64,000 bases of DNA from Sorangium cellulosum So ce56 (GCF_000067165.1 NC_010162.1:3156501-3220500); one strand, 5' to 3'. Positions 16,953 through 26,635 are shown, counted from the stretch's first letter. Notes: a model not told the origin generated them from the sequence alone. Program-made: numbers and translations.

Positions 16953-18980
16953 TCAGTTCTCGAACCGCACGTTGTCGAGGTAGTATGGACCGGAGTTGGC
17001 GGTCACGTTGAGGTTGAACTGCAGCTTCACGTCGCTGGCCCCTGCGTTCAGCGCGTTCTTGGTGGCCGTCGGCAGCTGGGCAAACTGGATCCTCACGAAC
17101 TGGCCCCGGGGGAGCGGGGTGAGCGGGACGTTGCCGGCCCACTGGTTGTGGATGCCGGCCGACGGGATCGAGATCAGCACTTCGATGTTCCCGCCCCAGC
17201 TCGGGCTCGGCTGGACGGGAGACACGAAGAGATCGAGCGTGATCTTGTCGCCCACCGGCGCGAGGTTCGCCGAGCTGAAGCTCGGGCTGACGATCTCGTT
17301 GAACGGGGAGGGCGTCTTCACCTGGAGCGACGAGATGCCCTCCACCACCCGGCCCGTGTGGACCGACAGCTGGGCCTGCGCCGACGTCCACGCGCCCGGC
17401 TTCTCGAACCCGAGGATCGGGTCGTTGAGGAGGAACTCCGCCATCACGTTCTTCCGGAACGGGATGAACACGCCCGTGAGGGCCTCCGAGATCTTGAAGC
17501 GCTGCCCGCCCGGCTCGTCCGGATCGGCCTCCAGCTGCTCGGAGGTCTGCGTGAACGGCCTCAGCTTCGCCAGCGTCGCGGTCGTGCCGAGATCGAGCTC
17601 GACGGTAGGGGAGCCCGTGGCGTCGCCGATCGGCTCATGGCACCCGCTGCACGACAGCGAGAACGCGCGCCCCACGACCTGATCCGGGGTGAGCGCGCTG
17701 CCCATCGCGGTGAGCTTGCTCTGGATGCTTGTCCTGAGGGCCGAGGGCCCGGCGCCGAACGTCGCGAAGTAGTTGTTCTGGAGGCCGATCATCTGGCTCT
17801 CTCCGGCGTTCATCGTCGCCGGATAGCCCGGCTCCAGGGCGAAGCGGTTGATGTCGTCGGCCGCGGCGAGCCGCTCCACGAGGTCCGGGAACGACGTGCT
17901 CCTGAAGGCGACGGCGCGCGCGTCGGTCGAGGCAGGATCGAAGAGCGGCGCGGCCGGGTTGTCCTTCACGAACGACGGGGTCACGACCAGCGTGGCGCTG
18001 CTCCCCGAGCCGCTGTGAAGGAGCCTGAACTCCCGGAGGTTCCACGTGGTGAAGGGCTCGGGCGGATCGCCGTCGACCTCGGGGGCGAAGAGGAACTCGT
18101 TGGTCCGGATCTGGCCGCCGTACGGCCCCGCGTTCTGGCCGTAGTGATCGATGTGGAGGACGGGCTCGAACCCCCCGGGCAGGCCGTCGAAATAGAAGGC
18201 GAGCAGCTCGTCCCGCCGCGTCTCGAGGCTCTTCGCCGGATCCGACAGGTGGTACCAGAAGTCGACGACCGGGCGGCACCCTTCCCGTCCGAGGCTCGGC
18301 GACGGGTTGGGGAGCCGGCCCTCGAAGATGATGAAGTTGCGCATCTGGAACGCGCTCTCCGGGATGCCCGAGCGCCTGGCGAAGACGACGCGGTACTCAC
18401 CGCAGTTGGCGCCGTCCGGCGGGGCGAGGTCGAAGCGGTTCGCCAGGGTCGTGGCGACGTAGGCGTTCGGGGCTTCCTCGTCGGCGAAAGGATCCCTGTC
18501 GGCCTCCTCGCCCACGACGCGGGGGCAGTCGATCGGCCACCCGTTGATGGACCCGGCCGAGCCGGGGATCACCACGTCATCGCAGTGCGGGCCGAGGCCG
18601 ATCCCGTCCGCGGCCTTCCGGTTCGTGTCCATGAACTGCCGGAAGAGCTGGAGGGGCGTCAGGCTGACGCCCGCCTGATCGATGAGCTGCTGGAGCACGT
18701 CCTTCAGCTTGAAGGCGCCGAGGATATCGGTGTTCGTGACGACGAGCGACCTCCGCTCGTTGATGGGGAAAGGAAGCGAGAGCGCCTGGCCGGCCTCCGC
18801 GATCTCACCCTCGGCGAGATCGGCCGGAGCGCCGTCCGTGGGCCCGAGATCCGCGCAAGAAACCGGCAGTATCGCGAGCGCGGCCAGCGCGGCGCGCCGC
18901 GCCCCCTGCCACGCGCCGGGGGAGGCAGGATCGGAATGAGAGCGCACCGGACTGCTCGAACTCGACAGCTTCGACGACAT
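16953..18980 (-). CDS. large lipoprotein with single CxxCH motif
   Basis: 675 residues from ATG 18980, with AGGAGG upstream. The N-terminus carries a Ser-rich leader and a lipobox (LAILPVSC, Cys near 42), so the protein is probably lipid-anchored. One heme-type motif, SCSGCHEPIG, lies near residue 448. The last 150 residues are a beta-sandwich-like segment (SLQVKTPSPFNEIV, GDKITLDLFVSP, PYYLDNVRFEN) resembling carbohydrate-binding or jelly-roll modules. The central part has no recognised domain. Large lipoproteins with one cytochrome-like CxxCH are common in Sorangium and of unknown role. A single CxxCH without a clear Met ligand makes electron transfer uncertain. Confidence 0.75.
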   Translation of the reverse strand: MSSKLSSSSSPVRSHSDPASPGAWQGARRAALAALAILPVSCADLGPTDGAPADLAEGEIAEAGQALSLPFPINERRSLVVTNTDILGAFKLKDVLQQLIDQAGVSLTPLQLFRQFMDTNRKAADGIGLGPHCDDVVIPGSAGSINGWPIDCPRVVGEEADRDPFADEEAPNAYVATTLANRFDLAPPDGANCGEYRVVFARRSGIPESAFQMRNFIIFEGRLPNPSPSLGREGCRPVVDFWYHLSDPAKSLETRRDELLAFYFDGLPGGFEPVLHIDHYGQNAGPYGGQIRTNEFLFAPEVDGDPPEPFTTWNLREFRLLHSGSGSSATLVVTPSFVKDNPAAPLFDPASTDARAVAFRSTSFPDLVERLAAADDINRFALEPGYPATMNAGESQMIGLQNNYFATFGAGPSALRTSIQSKLTAMGSALTPDQVVGRAFSLSCSGCHEPIGDATGSPTVELDLGTTATLAKLRPFTQTSEQLEADPDEPGGQRFKISEALTGVFIPFRKNVMAEFLLNDPILGFEKPGAWTSAQAQLSVHTGRVVEGISSLQVKTPSPFNEIVSPSFSSANLAPVGDKITLDLFVSPVQPSPSWGGNIEVLISIPSAGIHNQWAGNVPLTPLPRGQFVRIQFAQLPTATKNALNAGASDVKLQFNLNVTANSGPYYLDNVRFEN

Positions 18981-19484
18981 GAAACCTCCTGAAATGACCC
19001 CGAAGAACGGCGGAGCCGCGCGAGAGCGCGAGCGCGCCCTCGCGGATGGACGGGGCGGCCCGAGGAGGACGACCGCCGGCGAGCGCCCGCGTCGGTCCGC
19101 AAAGAGACGACGCCCGGCGCGCGCCGCATGGGCGACGTGCCTCGCCGAGGCCAGCGCTGCCACGGCAGCCTGGCCTCATCGAGCCGCTGAATCCACCGTT
19201 CTGCGATGAAACGCCCCGGCGCCGCCGCCTCTCGGCGCGGCCGCCCGTGAACGCGGACCGTATGTTAATACTGTTTACGTACAGGGCAAGCGATATGAAT
19301 GCTCGTGTTTGTACTCGCGTTAATTTTTCGCGGTCCGTGCGAGCGTCGTTTTCGTGTCCGTTTCATGTCGTCCGGACGAGCGTCGATGTCGTCGCCGCCG
19401 GCGCAGGCGAGGATATCCCGCTCGTGGGCTCGAGCGTGGTGTGGAGTTTGCTGTTCGCTGGTGGAGCCGTTGTCGTGGAGGCAA
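18981..19484. other. intergenic, 504 bases
   Basis: Leader of the CxxCH lipoprotein gene and downstream region of the 19485 gene. It contains an A+T-rich island at about 19259-19335 in otherwise G+C-rich DNA, a probable promoter zone. No gene with a ribosome site was found. Confidence 0.5.
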
Positions 19485-20222
19485 TCACCGAGCCGCGCCG
19501 ACGATCCGGCGCAGCGGCTCGGCGAAGGAGCTCGATGGATACCGCGCGAAGAACGCCGCCGCGCGCGCCCGCGCCTCGTCGGCGCGCCCGAGGCGCACCA
19601 GCGCGCGGATCGCGATGAACTCCCGCTCTTCCGCGAGCCGCCCCTTCGGGAACTCGGCCTGGTGCCTCTCCAGCGCGGCGAGGGCGGCCCCCGGATCCTG
19701 CGCGAGCGCCGCTCTCGACGCGTCGACGAGGTTGGACTCCCGGACCAGGTCGTCGCCGTCCGCCGCGGCGGTCGCCTCCAGCGCTGGCGCGGCCGGTCGG
19801 GGGCTCGGCGGCGCCTCGCGGCGGAGGGCGGAGGGCGGAGGGCGCGGCGCCTCGGCCGACGGCGCCTCGGCCGACGGCGACCCGGCCGCCGCGCGGCCTT
19901 CCGCGCGGGAGAGCAGCCGCTCCAGCGGCAGATCGGTGAGCACCGGAGGCGGAGCGGCGGCGCTCGGGGCCTCGCCCAGGGCGGCGTGGAGCCCTGCCCC
20001 GCCCGCCCCGATGCCCGCCGCGAGGAAGATCCCCTTGATCCACGCCGGCATCGTCGCGCCGGCGGCCGCGCCCGCGGCCGTCTCGAGCGGCGCCACCCGG
20101 GCCGCGGTGCGCGCGAGCTCGGCGGAGGTCATCGGGCGGATCGGCGCGGCGGCGCGGAGCAGCTCGCGTGCGCCGGGCGGGGCGCCTCCTCCTTCCTGGT
20201 TCCATCGCTTCGGATCGCTCAT
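19485..20222 (-). CDS. single-pass membrane protein with helical-repeat tail, sigma-linked
   Basis: 245 residues starting at ATG 20222, overlapping the sigma gene's stop by four bases (ATGA). The N-terminal 55 residues are cytoplasmic (LLRAAAPIRPMTSAELART), followed by one hydrophobic segment (IKGIFLAAGIGAGGAGLHAAL, 61-80). A Pro/Ala linker with short repeats (SAEAPSAEAP) leads to a TPR-like helical tail (SRAALAQDPGAALAALERHQ, then IRALVRLGRADEARARAAAF). Sigma/anti-sigma pairs of this layout are frequent in myxobacteria, so an anti-sigma or envelope-sensor role is likely but not shown by a conserved motif. Confidence 0.7.
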   Translation of the reverse strand: MSDPKRWNQEGGGAPPGARELLRAAAPIRPMTSAELARTAARVAPLETAAGAAAGATMPAWIKGIFLAAGIGAGGAGLHAALGEAPSAAAPPPVLTDLPLERLLSRAEGRAAAGSPSAEAPSAEAPRPPPSALRREAPPSPRPAAPALEATAAADGDDLVRESNLVDASRAALAQDPGAALAALERHQAEFPKGRLAEEREFIAIRALVRLGRADEARARAAAFFARYPSSSFAEPLRRIVGAAR

Positions 20223-20824
20223 CTGGCCCCCCTGCGCGCGCGCTCGGCCTCGGACTTCTTCAGGAGCGTCGCGAACTCCTTCCGCGCCGCGTGGAGCCGC
20301 GAGTAGACGGTCCCCACGGGGACGCCGACGAGGCGCGCGATCTCGTCGCACGGCATCTCTTCGATCTCGAACATGACGAACACGGCCCGGCGATCGAGAT
20401 CCATGGCCTCGAGGATGCCCTCGATCTGCAGCCGCGCCTCGCGGCTGGAGGTGATCTCTTCCGGGCCGCGCGCGGAGTCCGGCACGTCGTCCATCACCTT
20501 GCCGAGCCGCTCGCGGCGCGTGTGGGCGCGGCGGCGGTGAGACGATGCGACGCGGCGGCAGATGGCGAAGAGCCAGGTCGTGATCGGGCAAGCCCAGTCG
20601 AAGGACGGGAGCCGCTGCTGGACGACGACGAAGACGTCCTGGAAGGCATCCTCCAGGTCAGGGTGCTGGATGCCGAACCGCTGGAGGGTCGCCCAGACGA
20701 AGCTGCCGTGCTCGGCGTGCAGGGCGACGAGGCTCCGTGGCGGCTGCTTGGCGTCGCGCAGGACGTCGGCTCGTAAGCACTGCTCCACGGAAAACTGAAT
20801 GCCGGCAGCCCGGGGATCCTTCAT
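20219..20824 (-). CDS. sigma-70 family (ECF-type) RNA polymerase sigma factor
   Basis: 201 residues. Region 2 covers DLEDAFQDVFVVVQQRLPSF and TWLFAICRRVASSHRRR; region 4 has MPCDEIARLVGVPVGTVYSRLHAAR, the HTH that reads -35 DNA (shown in part here: EIARLVGVPVGTVYSRLH). The ATG overlaps the stop of the upstream porin-like gene by one base and its stop overlaps the membrane gene by four, so the three genes are translationally coupled. Confidence 0.9.
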   Translation of the reverse strand: MKDPRAAGIQFSVEQCLRADVLRDAKQPPRSLVALHAEHGSFVWATLQRFGIQHPDLEDAFQDVFVVVQQRLPSFDWACPITTWLFAICRRVASSHRRRAHTRRERLGKVMDDVPDSARGPEEITSSREARLQIEGILEAMDLDRRAVFVMFEIEEMPCDEIARLVGVPVGTVYSRLHAARKEFATLLKKSEAERARRGAR

Positions 20825-21915
20825 CAAAATGTGAGGCCGACCCCCCCGAACACCGCGGCGGCGAGCGCGGCCTGCTCCAGGCCCGTCGGCAGCCCGCCCT
20901 CTAGCTGGAAATCGTACCGTGTCACTGGAACGAAAAGATCGATGCCTGTCTCGAGCCGCAGCGGCCCGATGACACGGACGCCGAGCCGCGTGCCGGCCCC
21001 GAGGCTGAGCCACGCGCGGGCGCCGACGTCGGTCGGCAGGATCGTCGGGGGGACGTCGTCGTCCCCGTAGATGACGGCGTAGATGGCGCCCGCCACCGCC
21101 CTGCCGCAGAGCCCGAAGGCGACCGAGCGGCTCCGGACCATTTCGAAGCACGCGCCGAGCCAGCCCGCCGTGAGCCCGAAGGCGAACGTCCGCCGGGCCG
21201 CGTGCTGCTCCGGGAGCCACAGCGCGCCCGTCTCGAGCGTCCACCGCGGCAGGATCGACCACTCGCCCGACAAGGCGACGCCGAACCCGGGTGAGGGGAC
21301 GATGCCCGTGGAAGCGAACCCGCGCCAGGAGACCGCGAGCCGGGGCGGCGGCGGGCCCTCGGCCGGGGGCGGCGGGGTCTGGGCCTGCGCCGGCCAGGGG
21401 AACGGCGGCTCCGGCGCCCGCTCCGCCGCCGGAGGGCGCGCGGGCAGCGGCGGGGGACGCGGCGCCTCGGAGGCCAGCGGGGGGTGCGGCGCCTCGGCGC
21501 TCGGGGGGGCGAGGCCGGCCTCGGGATCGGTCGCGAGAAGGATGTGCACCGCCGCAGCGGCCACGATCCCGTCGCAGCTTTGCCGGTCGTCGGAGAGCTC
21601 GCGGACCGTCGGCGGGGCGCCGTCGCACAGCTCGGTCCGGATCGTGGCCGACCAGGCCCCGGGCTGACCCTGCACCACGGCCTCGATCGAGGCGGCCTTG
21701 CCCGTCGTGACGAGCTCCCGCCCGAGCCGCCGCGAGATCTCGGCGCGGAACCGGGACGCCGACGGGCACCGCCCCTCCGCGCCCGCGAGGCGCACCCAGG
21801 ACACGTCCGCGGCCGCGCGATCGCACTCCGCCCGCGCGCGCGGCACACCGGTGAGCGTGAGCGCCGCGCAGGCGCCCAGCGCCGAGACGAGCGCTCGTAC
21901 GGCCGGCGCGCTCAT
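20824..21915 (-). CDS. exported protein, probable outer-membrane beta-barrel
   Basis: 363 residues. A signal peptide (ALVSALGACAALTLTG, then PRARA) is followed by a 120-residue domain with DVSWVRLAGAEGRCPSASRF and CDGIVAAAAVHILLATDP, a Pro-rich linker (residues 140-190), and a C-terminal half rich in amphipathic strands (WTLETGALWLPEQ, GTRLGVRVIGPLRLETGIDL, RYDFQLEGG) ending in a C-terminal Phe. This is the typical signature of a myxobacterial secreted N-domain plus OMP-like barrel. It is first in the operon with the sigma factor and membrane protein, so it is probably a target or sensor of that system. Confidence 0.7.
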   Translation of the reverse strand: MSAPAVRALVSALGACAALTLTGVPRARAECDRAAADVSWVRLAGAEGRCPSASRFRAEISRRLGRELVTTGKAASIEAVVQGQPGAWSATIRTELCDGAPPTVRELSDDRQSCDGIVAAAAVHILLATDPEAGLAPPSAEAPHPPLASEAPRPPPLPARPPAAERAPEPPFPWPAQAQTPPPPAEGPPPPRLAVSWRGFASTGIVPSPGFGVALSGEWSILPRWTLETGALWLPEQHAARRTFAFGLTAGWLGACFEMVRSRSVAFGLCGRAVAGAIYAVIYGDDDVPPTILPTDVGARAWLSLGAGTRLGVRVIGPLRLETGIDLFVPVTRYDFQLEGGLPTGLEQAALAAAVFGGVGLTF

Positions 21916-22144
21916 CGTCCGCTCCCTTCCTCTCGCCCGATCGATCCCTCTGCGGGGAAAGCCGCGGGCTCGTACGGCGGGCGCGCCATGATGGCGAGAA
22001 GGGGTCGAGCGATGGCCAAACGGATCGGCGATGCTGTACACCCGGACGATTCGCGAGTCACAGGAATTTCTGGCGGGCGGCGGTGAACGCCGTCGGTGAG
22101 CGAGACGGAGATCCGGTATTCATCCATTCACGAGCCCGCAGCCC

Positions 22145-24334
22145 ATGCACTCCCGCCCGACCACCATCGGCGTCCTCACGCCCTTCCTCGACGGCTTTTA
22201 TTTCACCTCGGTCCTCAGGGGGATCCACCAGGCGGCGCAGGAGCGCGGCCATCGTGTCTTGGTGGTGCGCGGCACGCCAGCGTACGTTCAGGCGCCCTCG
22301 CTCGCCCGGGACCAGGTGGACGGGTGGATCGTCGTGCTCGCCACGGATGGCATCGAGCTCCTCGCGCAGGCGCGTGTCCCGCTCGTCACGGTCAGCTCCT
22401 GCGCCCCCGAGGCGGGCTGTCCGACCGTCATGCCGGACAACCGCGAGGGCGTCCGGAGCGCGGTGCGCCACCTGATCGAGCATGGACACCGGCGCATCGC
22501 GTTCGTCGGTTGCATGGATCAGGACGACATCCGCGCGCGCTTCGACGGTTACATGGCGACGCTCGTCGAGAGCGGGATCCCCTTCGATCCCGGCCTCGTC
22601 TTCGACGCCGACAACAACTGGCACTCCGGCGGCCAGCGCGCCGCAGAGGCGCTCATCGCGCGCAGGGGAGAGCTCACGGCCGCGGTCGTCGCCACGGACA
22701 AGAACGCGCTCGGGATGATGCCGGCCCTCCAGGCCGCCGGATACCGCATCCCCGACGATCTGGCGATCATCGGCTTCGACGACATCACCGATGCGCAGTG
22801 GTCGACCCCTCCGCTGACGACCGTGCGCCAGCGCTTCGACGCCCTCGGGGCGCTCGCGTACGAGCTCGTGCTGGCGCGGCTCGCAGGCCAGGTCGTGCCG
22901 TCCGGGCCCGTGCTCGCGCCGACCACGTTCATCAGGCGGCGGACGTGCGGGTGCGACCCGCTCCTTGGCTTGCTCCACCGGAAGGGCGCGGCGCCCGACG
23001 ACGACCTCGGCGCCATCGAACGGAAGATGGTCGAGCTGCTCCTCCGCCTGCCGCTCCCGCCCGAGACGCCCCCGACGGCCGTTTGGCCCGGCGTCACCGC
23101 CGTGATCGCTGGATATACCGCGGCGCTCGAGGGCGCCGCGCCCCCGCCCGCGGCCGAGATCGACGAAGCCTGTCAGCAGGCCGTCCGCCTCACGCCAGAC
23201 GTGGAGAGCCTCATGGGGATCGTCCGCCTCCTCGGCCGGTCTGGAAAGCGACGCTGCGCGCGCCTGGACAGGGAAGCAGCGGAGTCAGCGGAGGAGCGAG
23301 CCGAAGAGTTCCAGGAGCGGCTGCGCCTCTCGCTCATGCTGGCTCGCGTCGAGACCGAGCGGCAGTTCGTCGACGAGCTCGGGGCGCTCACGCGGTCCGA
23401 TCACGAGGTGAGCCTCGCGCTGCTCGGCGGCACCCAGGAGGACTCGCGCTCGCTCTCCTGGCTCGACTCGACCGCCGCCGTCTGGGGCTGCCTCGCGCTC
23501 TGGGAAGACCCGGCGACCCGTGCGCGCCTCGTCATCGCCGGCGCCTACAGCCGCGATGGCAGCCCGACTCCCTCGCTCGGCGCCGCCTGCGCGCGGGAGG
23601 ATTTCCCGCCCGCCGAGCGCTTGCCAGCGTCGACCGCCGGCGGCCCGTTCATGGTGACGCTCCTGCCGATCCGCACGCTCCGCCACGACTGGGGGGTCCT
23701 CGCGATCGTCGGCCCGAGCTCGATCGAGGTCGCCGGCGACGAGGGCACCATCTCCATCTGGGGGGCGCTCCTCGGCGCCGCCCTCGAGCGGGACGCGCTC
23801 GTGCAGTCGCTCTCCGAGCAGCACGCGAGCCTCCAGGAGGCCTATCAGCGCGAGCGCACCCTCTCGGCCGCGGTGCGCGAGCTCGGCTGCCCCCTCATCC
23901 CGCTCATGCCCGGCGTGCTGCTCGTCCCGCTCGTCGGCGAGCTCGATGGAGATCGCGCCCGGCAGATGCTCGAGCGGGTGGTCGAGGGGGTGGGCCGACA
24001 CGGGGCGCGCTGCGTGCTGCTGGATGTCACCGGCGTCCCGAGCCTCGACGCCCAGGTGGCCCACGCGCTCGGGCAGACGCAGCGCGCGGCCTCCCTGCTC
24101 GGCGCCCGCGTCCGCCTCGTCGGCGTGCGCCCCGAGCTCGCGATGCGCCTCGTCGCCCTCGATATCCAGCTGGGCGATCTGTCCAGCCACCAGTCGCTGG
24201 CGTCGGCGCTCGAGGACCTCGCGTGGACCGAGGTCCCCTCGAACCGCACGAGACGGAATGACGCGGCGGAAGCGACGCTGCGGTCGTCGCGCAACGCGAC
24301 CTCGGACACGGGGCGTCGCGGAGGATCGGAGTGA
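22145..24334 (+). CDS. periplasmic-binding-like sensor with GAF-like and STAS domains, no HTH
   Basis: 729 residues. The N-terminal 280 residues are a LacI-type sugar-binding domain (IGVLTPFLDGFYFTSVLRGI, DGWIVVLA, GHRRIAFVGC, IIGFDDIT, TTVRQ) but without the preceding helix-turn-helix. A linker coiled coil (about 380-420) leads to a GAF-like region (residues 430-560) and a C-terminal STAS domain (residues 590-700, CVLLDVTGVPSLDAQVAHALG, with Ser at the RsbR-type site). No signal peptide or membrane helix, so it is cytoplasmic. The architecture implies ligand sensing coupled to STAS-type partner switching instead of DNA binding. No partner kinase is adjacent. Confidence 0.75.
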   Translation: MHSRPTTIGVLTPFLDGFYFTSVLRGIHQAAQERGHRVLVVRGTPAYVQAPSLARDQVDGWIVVLATDGIELLAQARVPLVTVSSCAPEAGCPTVMPDNREGVRSAVRHLIEHGHRRIAFVGCMDQDDIRARFDGYMATLVESGIPFDPGLVFDADNNWHSGGQRAAEALIARRGELTAAVVATDKNALGMMPALQAAGYRIPDDLAIIGFDDITDAQWSTPPLTTVRQRFDALGALAYELVLARLAGQVVPSGPVLAPTTFIRRRTCGCDPLLGLLHRKGAAPDDDLGAIERKMVELLLRLPLPPETPPTAVWPGVTAVIAGYTAALEGAAPPPAAEIDEACQQAVRLTPDVESLMGIVRLLGRSGKRRCARLDREAAESAEERAEEFQERLRLSLMLARVETERQFVDELGALTRSDHEVSLALLGGTQEDSRSLSWLDSTAAVWGCLALWEDPATRARLVIAGAYSRDGSPTPSLGAACAREDFPPAERLPASTAGGPFMVTLLPIRTLRHDWGVLAIVGPSSIEVAGDEGTISIWGALLGAALERDALVQSLSEQHASLQEAYQRERTLSAAVRELGCPLIPLMPGVLLVPLVGELDGDRARQMLERVVEGVGRHGARCVLLDVTGVPSLDAQVAHALGQTQRAASLLGARVRLVGVRPELAMRLVALDIQLGDLSSHQSLASALEDLAWTEVPSNRTRRNDAAEATLRSSRNATSDTGRRGGSE

Positions 24335-24428
24335 CGCTCAGCGCGTCGCGCTGAGCGCGCGCAGCGCTGTGGCTCCCCGCCCTCGGCGCGCCGCTGGCGC
24401 CGGATCAGACAGCGGCCGCGGGGGTCGA

Positions 24429-24884
24429 ATGAGCGCACCGCCGCTTCCTCGCCTGCGCGCCGTGGACCTGAACCTGCTGACCGTGCTCGACGTCATGATC
24501 CTCGAGCGCAACGTGACGCGCGCAGCCGAGCGCCTCGGCATGACCCAGCCAGCCGTGAGCAGCGCGCTGGCCCGGCTGCGGCTCCTGCTCGACGACGATC
24601 TCTTCGTGCGTTGCGGCAAGGAGGTGGCTCCGACGCCGCGCGCCCTCTCGCTCGCCGGCCCGATCCGGAAGGCGCTCCACCTGATCCATGCCTCCCTCGC
24701 TCAGCCTGACGCCTTCGACTACACGGCGAGCCACACCTTCAACAAGCTGGGGATCGGCGACCTCGGAGAAGCCGTCCTCTTGCCCCGGTTTCTGCGGTGG
24801 CTCGACCTGTCCTCGGCGGGCGGGCTGGTTCAGGAGGAGGCGCGCGACCCCGGATTCAGTGGAATATTCGCGCAGGCCATCTGA
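24429..24884 (+). pseudogene. truncated LysR-family regulator
   Basis: 151 residues from ATG 24429. Residues 10-75 are an intact winged HTH (VDLNLLTVLDVMILERNVTRAAERL, in two parts: NLLTVLDVMILERNVTRAAE; then MTQPAVSSALARLR). Only about fifty residues of the effector domain follow (HTFNKLGIGDLGEAVLLPRF) before an unrelated tail ARDPGFSGIFAQAI and a stop. Intact LysR proteins are about 300 residues, so about half the protein is gone. It may still bind DNA, but inducer binding is lost. Confidence 0.75.
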
Positions 24885-25041
24885 CTCATACCGTTTCTTG
24901 ATTGGGCTCTCCGTGGATCGCCGCCCATGAAATCCGCGAGCTCACGGCTGCACGAGCAAGGGGCGGCCCAGCGAAGAGCGACCCGAGTTCGCGGCCAGGT
25001 GCCGCGGACCTGGGTAGCCATCCACAGGGAGAGAACACATC

Positions 25042-25542
25042 ATGTTCGGATTCTCATCTGTCCGCCGAAATTGCGGTCGACGCGGGACGCTTCATGTCCT
25101 GGGCAGCGAACGCGCAGCGACCATCGAGCCTGGAGAGACGCTGCTCGGCGCAGCCGCGCGCGCGAATATCCCGTTTCCCCGGATGTGCAACGTGGGGGAG
25201 TACGGTACGTGCAAGATCGAGGAGCGATGGCGAGGGCGGTTCGCCTTCGTGCCCGTGCTCTCGCAAGAGCCCGAAGGCTCGAGCTGGACGGGGCGGAAGG
25301 GGCACGTCACCGACTACGTCCGTGAGGTCGCCGTGGCCCACGCCGATCGCGCGGCCTACCTGTGCGGGCCGCCCGGGATGATCGACGCCGCGCTCGAGGT
25401 GCTGCGCGGCACGATCCCGCCGGACCACTTGCATTGCGACAAGTTCCTGGACCGTGGCTCGATCGCCCTCGCCACCTCGGCGGGTGCACGAGCCCGGACA
25501 CGACGCGCGGAAGGAGAGTCATCATGCTCGGGAATGCTCTGA
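25042..25542 (+). pseudogene. internally deleted ferredoxin/NAD(P)H oxygenase reductase
   Basis: 166 residues from ATG 25042 with AGGGAGAG upstream. The start resembles the [2Fe-2S] ferredoxin domain of aromatic-oxygenase reductases (TIEPGETLLGAAARANIPFP, CNVGEYGTCK), then jumps directly to the C-terminal end of the NAD-binding domain (GHVTDYVREV, AYLCGPPGMIDAALEVLRG, DKFLDRG). The usual reductase is about 340 residues, so the FAD domain and part of the ferredoxin are missing. The second cluster cysteine is Tyr (C-x4-Y-x2-C) and the fourth is absent. Electron transfer is not expected. The deletion keeps frame. The gene overlaps the hydroxylase start by 19 bases. Confidence 0.75.
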
Positions 25543-26432
25543 TAGCCTTCGCTCTCATCGCGATCTTCGCCGCATTGGAGATCGCGTTCGGCCTGTACCG
25601 GCGCCCCGGTGTGCTCACCATGCGGGAGCTCGGTGCGAGCCTCGTGAGTCTCGGTAACTTCCTGCTGGTACGCGGCGCGTCCTTCGCAGCCTTGATCTGG
25701 GCGTTCAAGGCTCTCTGGCCGCGCTCCGAGGGGGCGCTCGCGGGCGTGAGCTTCTGGCTCGCCTTCCCGATCTACGTGCTCGTCGACGAGTACGCGGTAT
25801 ACTGGTTCCACCGCAAGAGCCATGAATGGCCGTGGCTGTGGCGTATCCACAAACCGCACCACGTCCCGCGCAATATGAATATCGGCGTCGGTTACCGGCA
25901 AAACTGGCTGTGGCATCTGCTGGTGCCGGGCGCGTGGTTGGGCCCGGCCGTCATCTGGTTCGGCCAGCCTGGTGCCTACGCGGCTGGATTGGCCTTCAGG
26001 ACTCTGATGGTGTTGATGGAGCACTGCGATCTCCGCTGGGATCTGCCGCTTCAGCGCAACCGTTTCACGCGTCCTTTCATGTGGGTGATCGAGCGCGTCA
26101 TCTCGCTGCCGGACACCCATCATGTCCACCACGGGGTCGGTCGCCACGGAAATGCCATGAAGAACTATGGCGTCGCTCTCATCTGCTTCGATGTGATCCA
26201 TGGCACGCTCATGATCCCGCACGCGCGGCAGGAGGGCTTCGGGCTACCCGACGACGCGCCGGTCGAGCCCTGGGCTGAGCAGCTCTTCTGGCCGTTCGTG
26301 CGCTCGACGAGCTCGACGAAGAAGGTGGCGGCTCATCGCCCGTCGATCGAGCCCGCGCCGCCGGCGGCCGCGCTCGCCGCGGCAAAGGCGGTGATTTACA
26401 CCGCCGATGGCCGCACTGTCGTGGTGAGCTGA
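25524..26432 (+). CDS. membrane fatty-acid/sterol desaturase-hydroxylase family protein
   Basis: 302 residues from ATG 25524 with AAGGAGAG eight bases upstream. The eight-histidine di-iron pattern is visible: HRKSHEWPW, IHKPHH and THHVHHG, plus MEHCD. Hydrophobic segments at 1-20, 38-60, 72-95 and 130-165 fit an inner-membrane enzyme. Members add a hydroxyl or double bond to fatty acids or sterols using O2 and electrons from a ferredoxin reductase. Its natural electron supplier appears to be the upstream reductase, which is internally deleted, so this enzyme must rely on another donor or be silent. The C-terminal Ala/Pro-rich tail is non-conserved. Confidence 0.8.
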   Translation: MLGNALIAFALIAIFAALEIAFGLYRRPGVLTMRELGASLVSLGNFLLVRGASFAALIWAFKALWPRSEGALAGVSFWLAFPIYVLVDEYAVYWFHRKSHEWPWLWRIHKPHHVPRNMNIGVGYRQNWLWHLLVPGAWLGPAVIWFGQPGAYAAGLAFRTLMVLMEHCDLRWDLPLQRNRFTRPFMWVIERVISLPDTHHVHHGVGRHGNAMKNYGVALICFDVIHGTLMIPHARQEGFGLPDDAPVEPWAEQLFWPFVRSTSSTKKVAAHRPSIEPAPPAAALAAAKAVIYTADGRTVVVS

Positions 26433-26635
26433 GCCGTCGGGCGGGCGGCTTCGGTCATCCTCCGATGAACGTCTGCAACGAGTGCGCAGTGGGTCTGCTC
26501 ATCAACGGCTGTGCCAGCGCGGGTTATTGCGTGGCTGGGCGTTGAACGTCTAGGCTCAGCTCATCGCGCGCAGCTCGTGGACGGCCCCGCCGATCCGGTC
26601 GATTGGTTCGCTCAGTCCGGGAGACGATAAGGGCT

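Noticed and set aside
24902..25381. Alternative plus-strand frames overlapping the deleted reductase
   Set aside because: Read no known motif; the frame from 25042 carries clear ferredoxin and NAD-domain segments and has the ribosome site.
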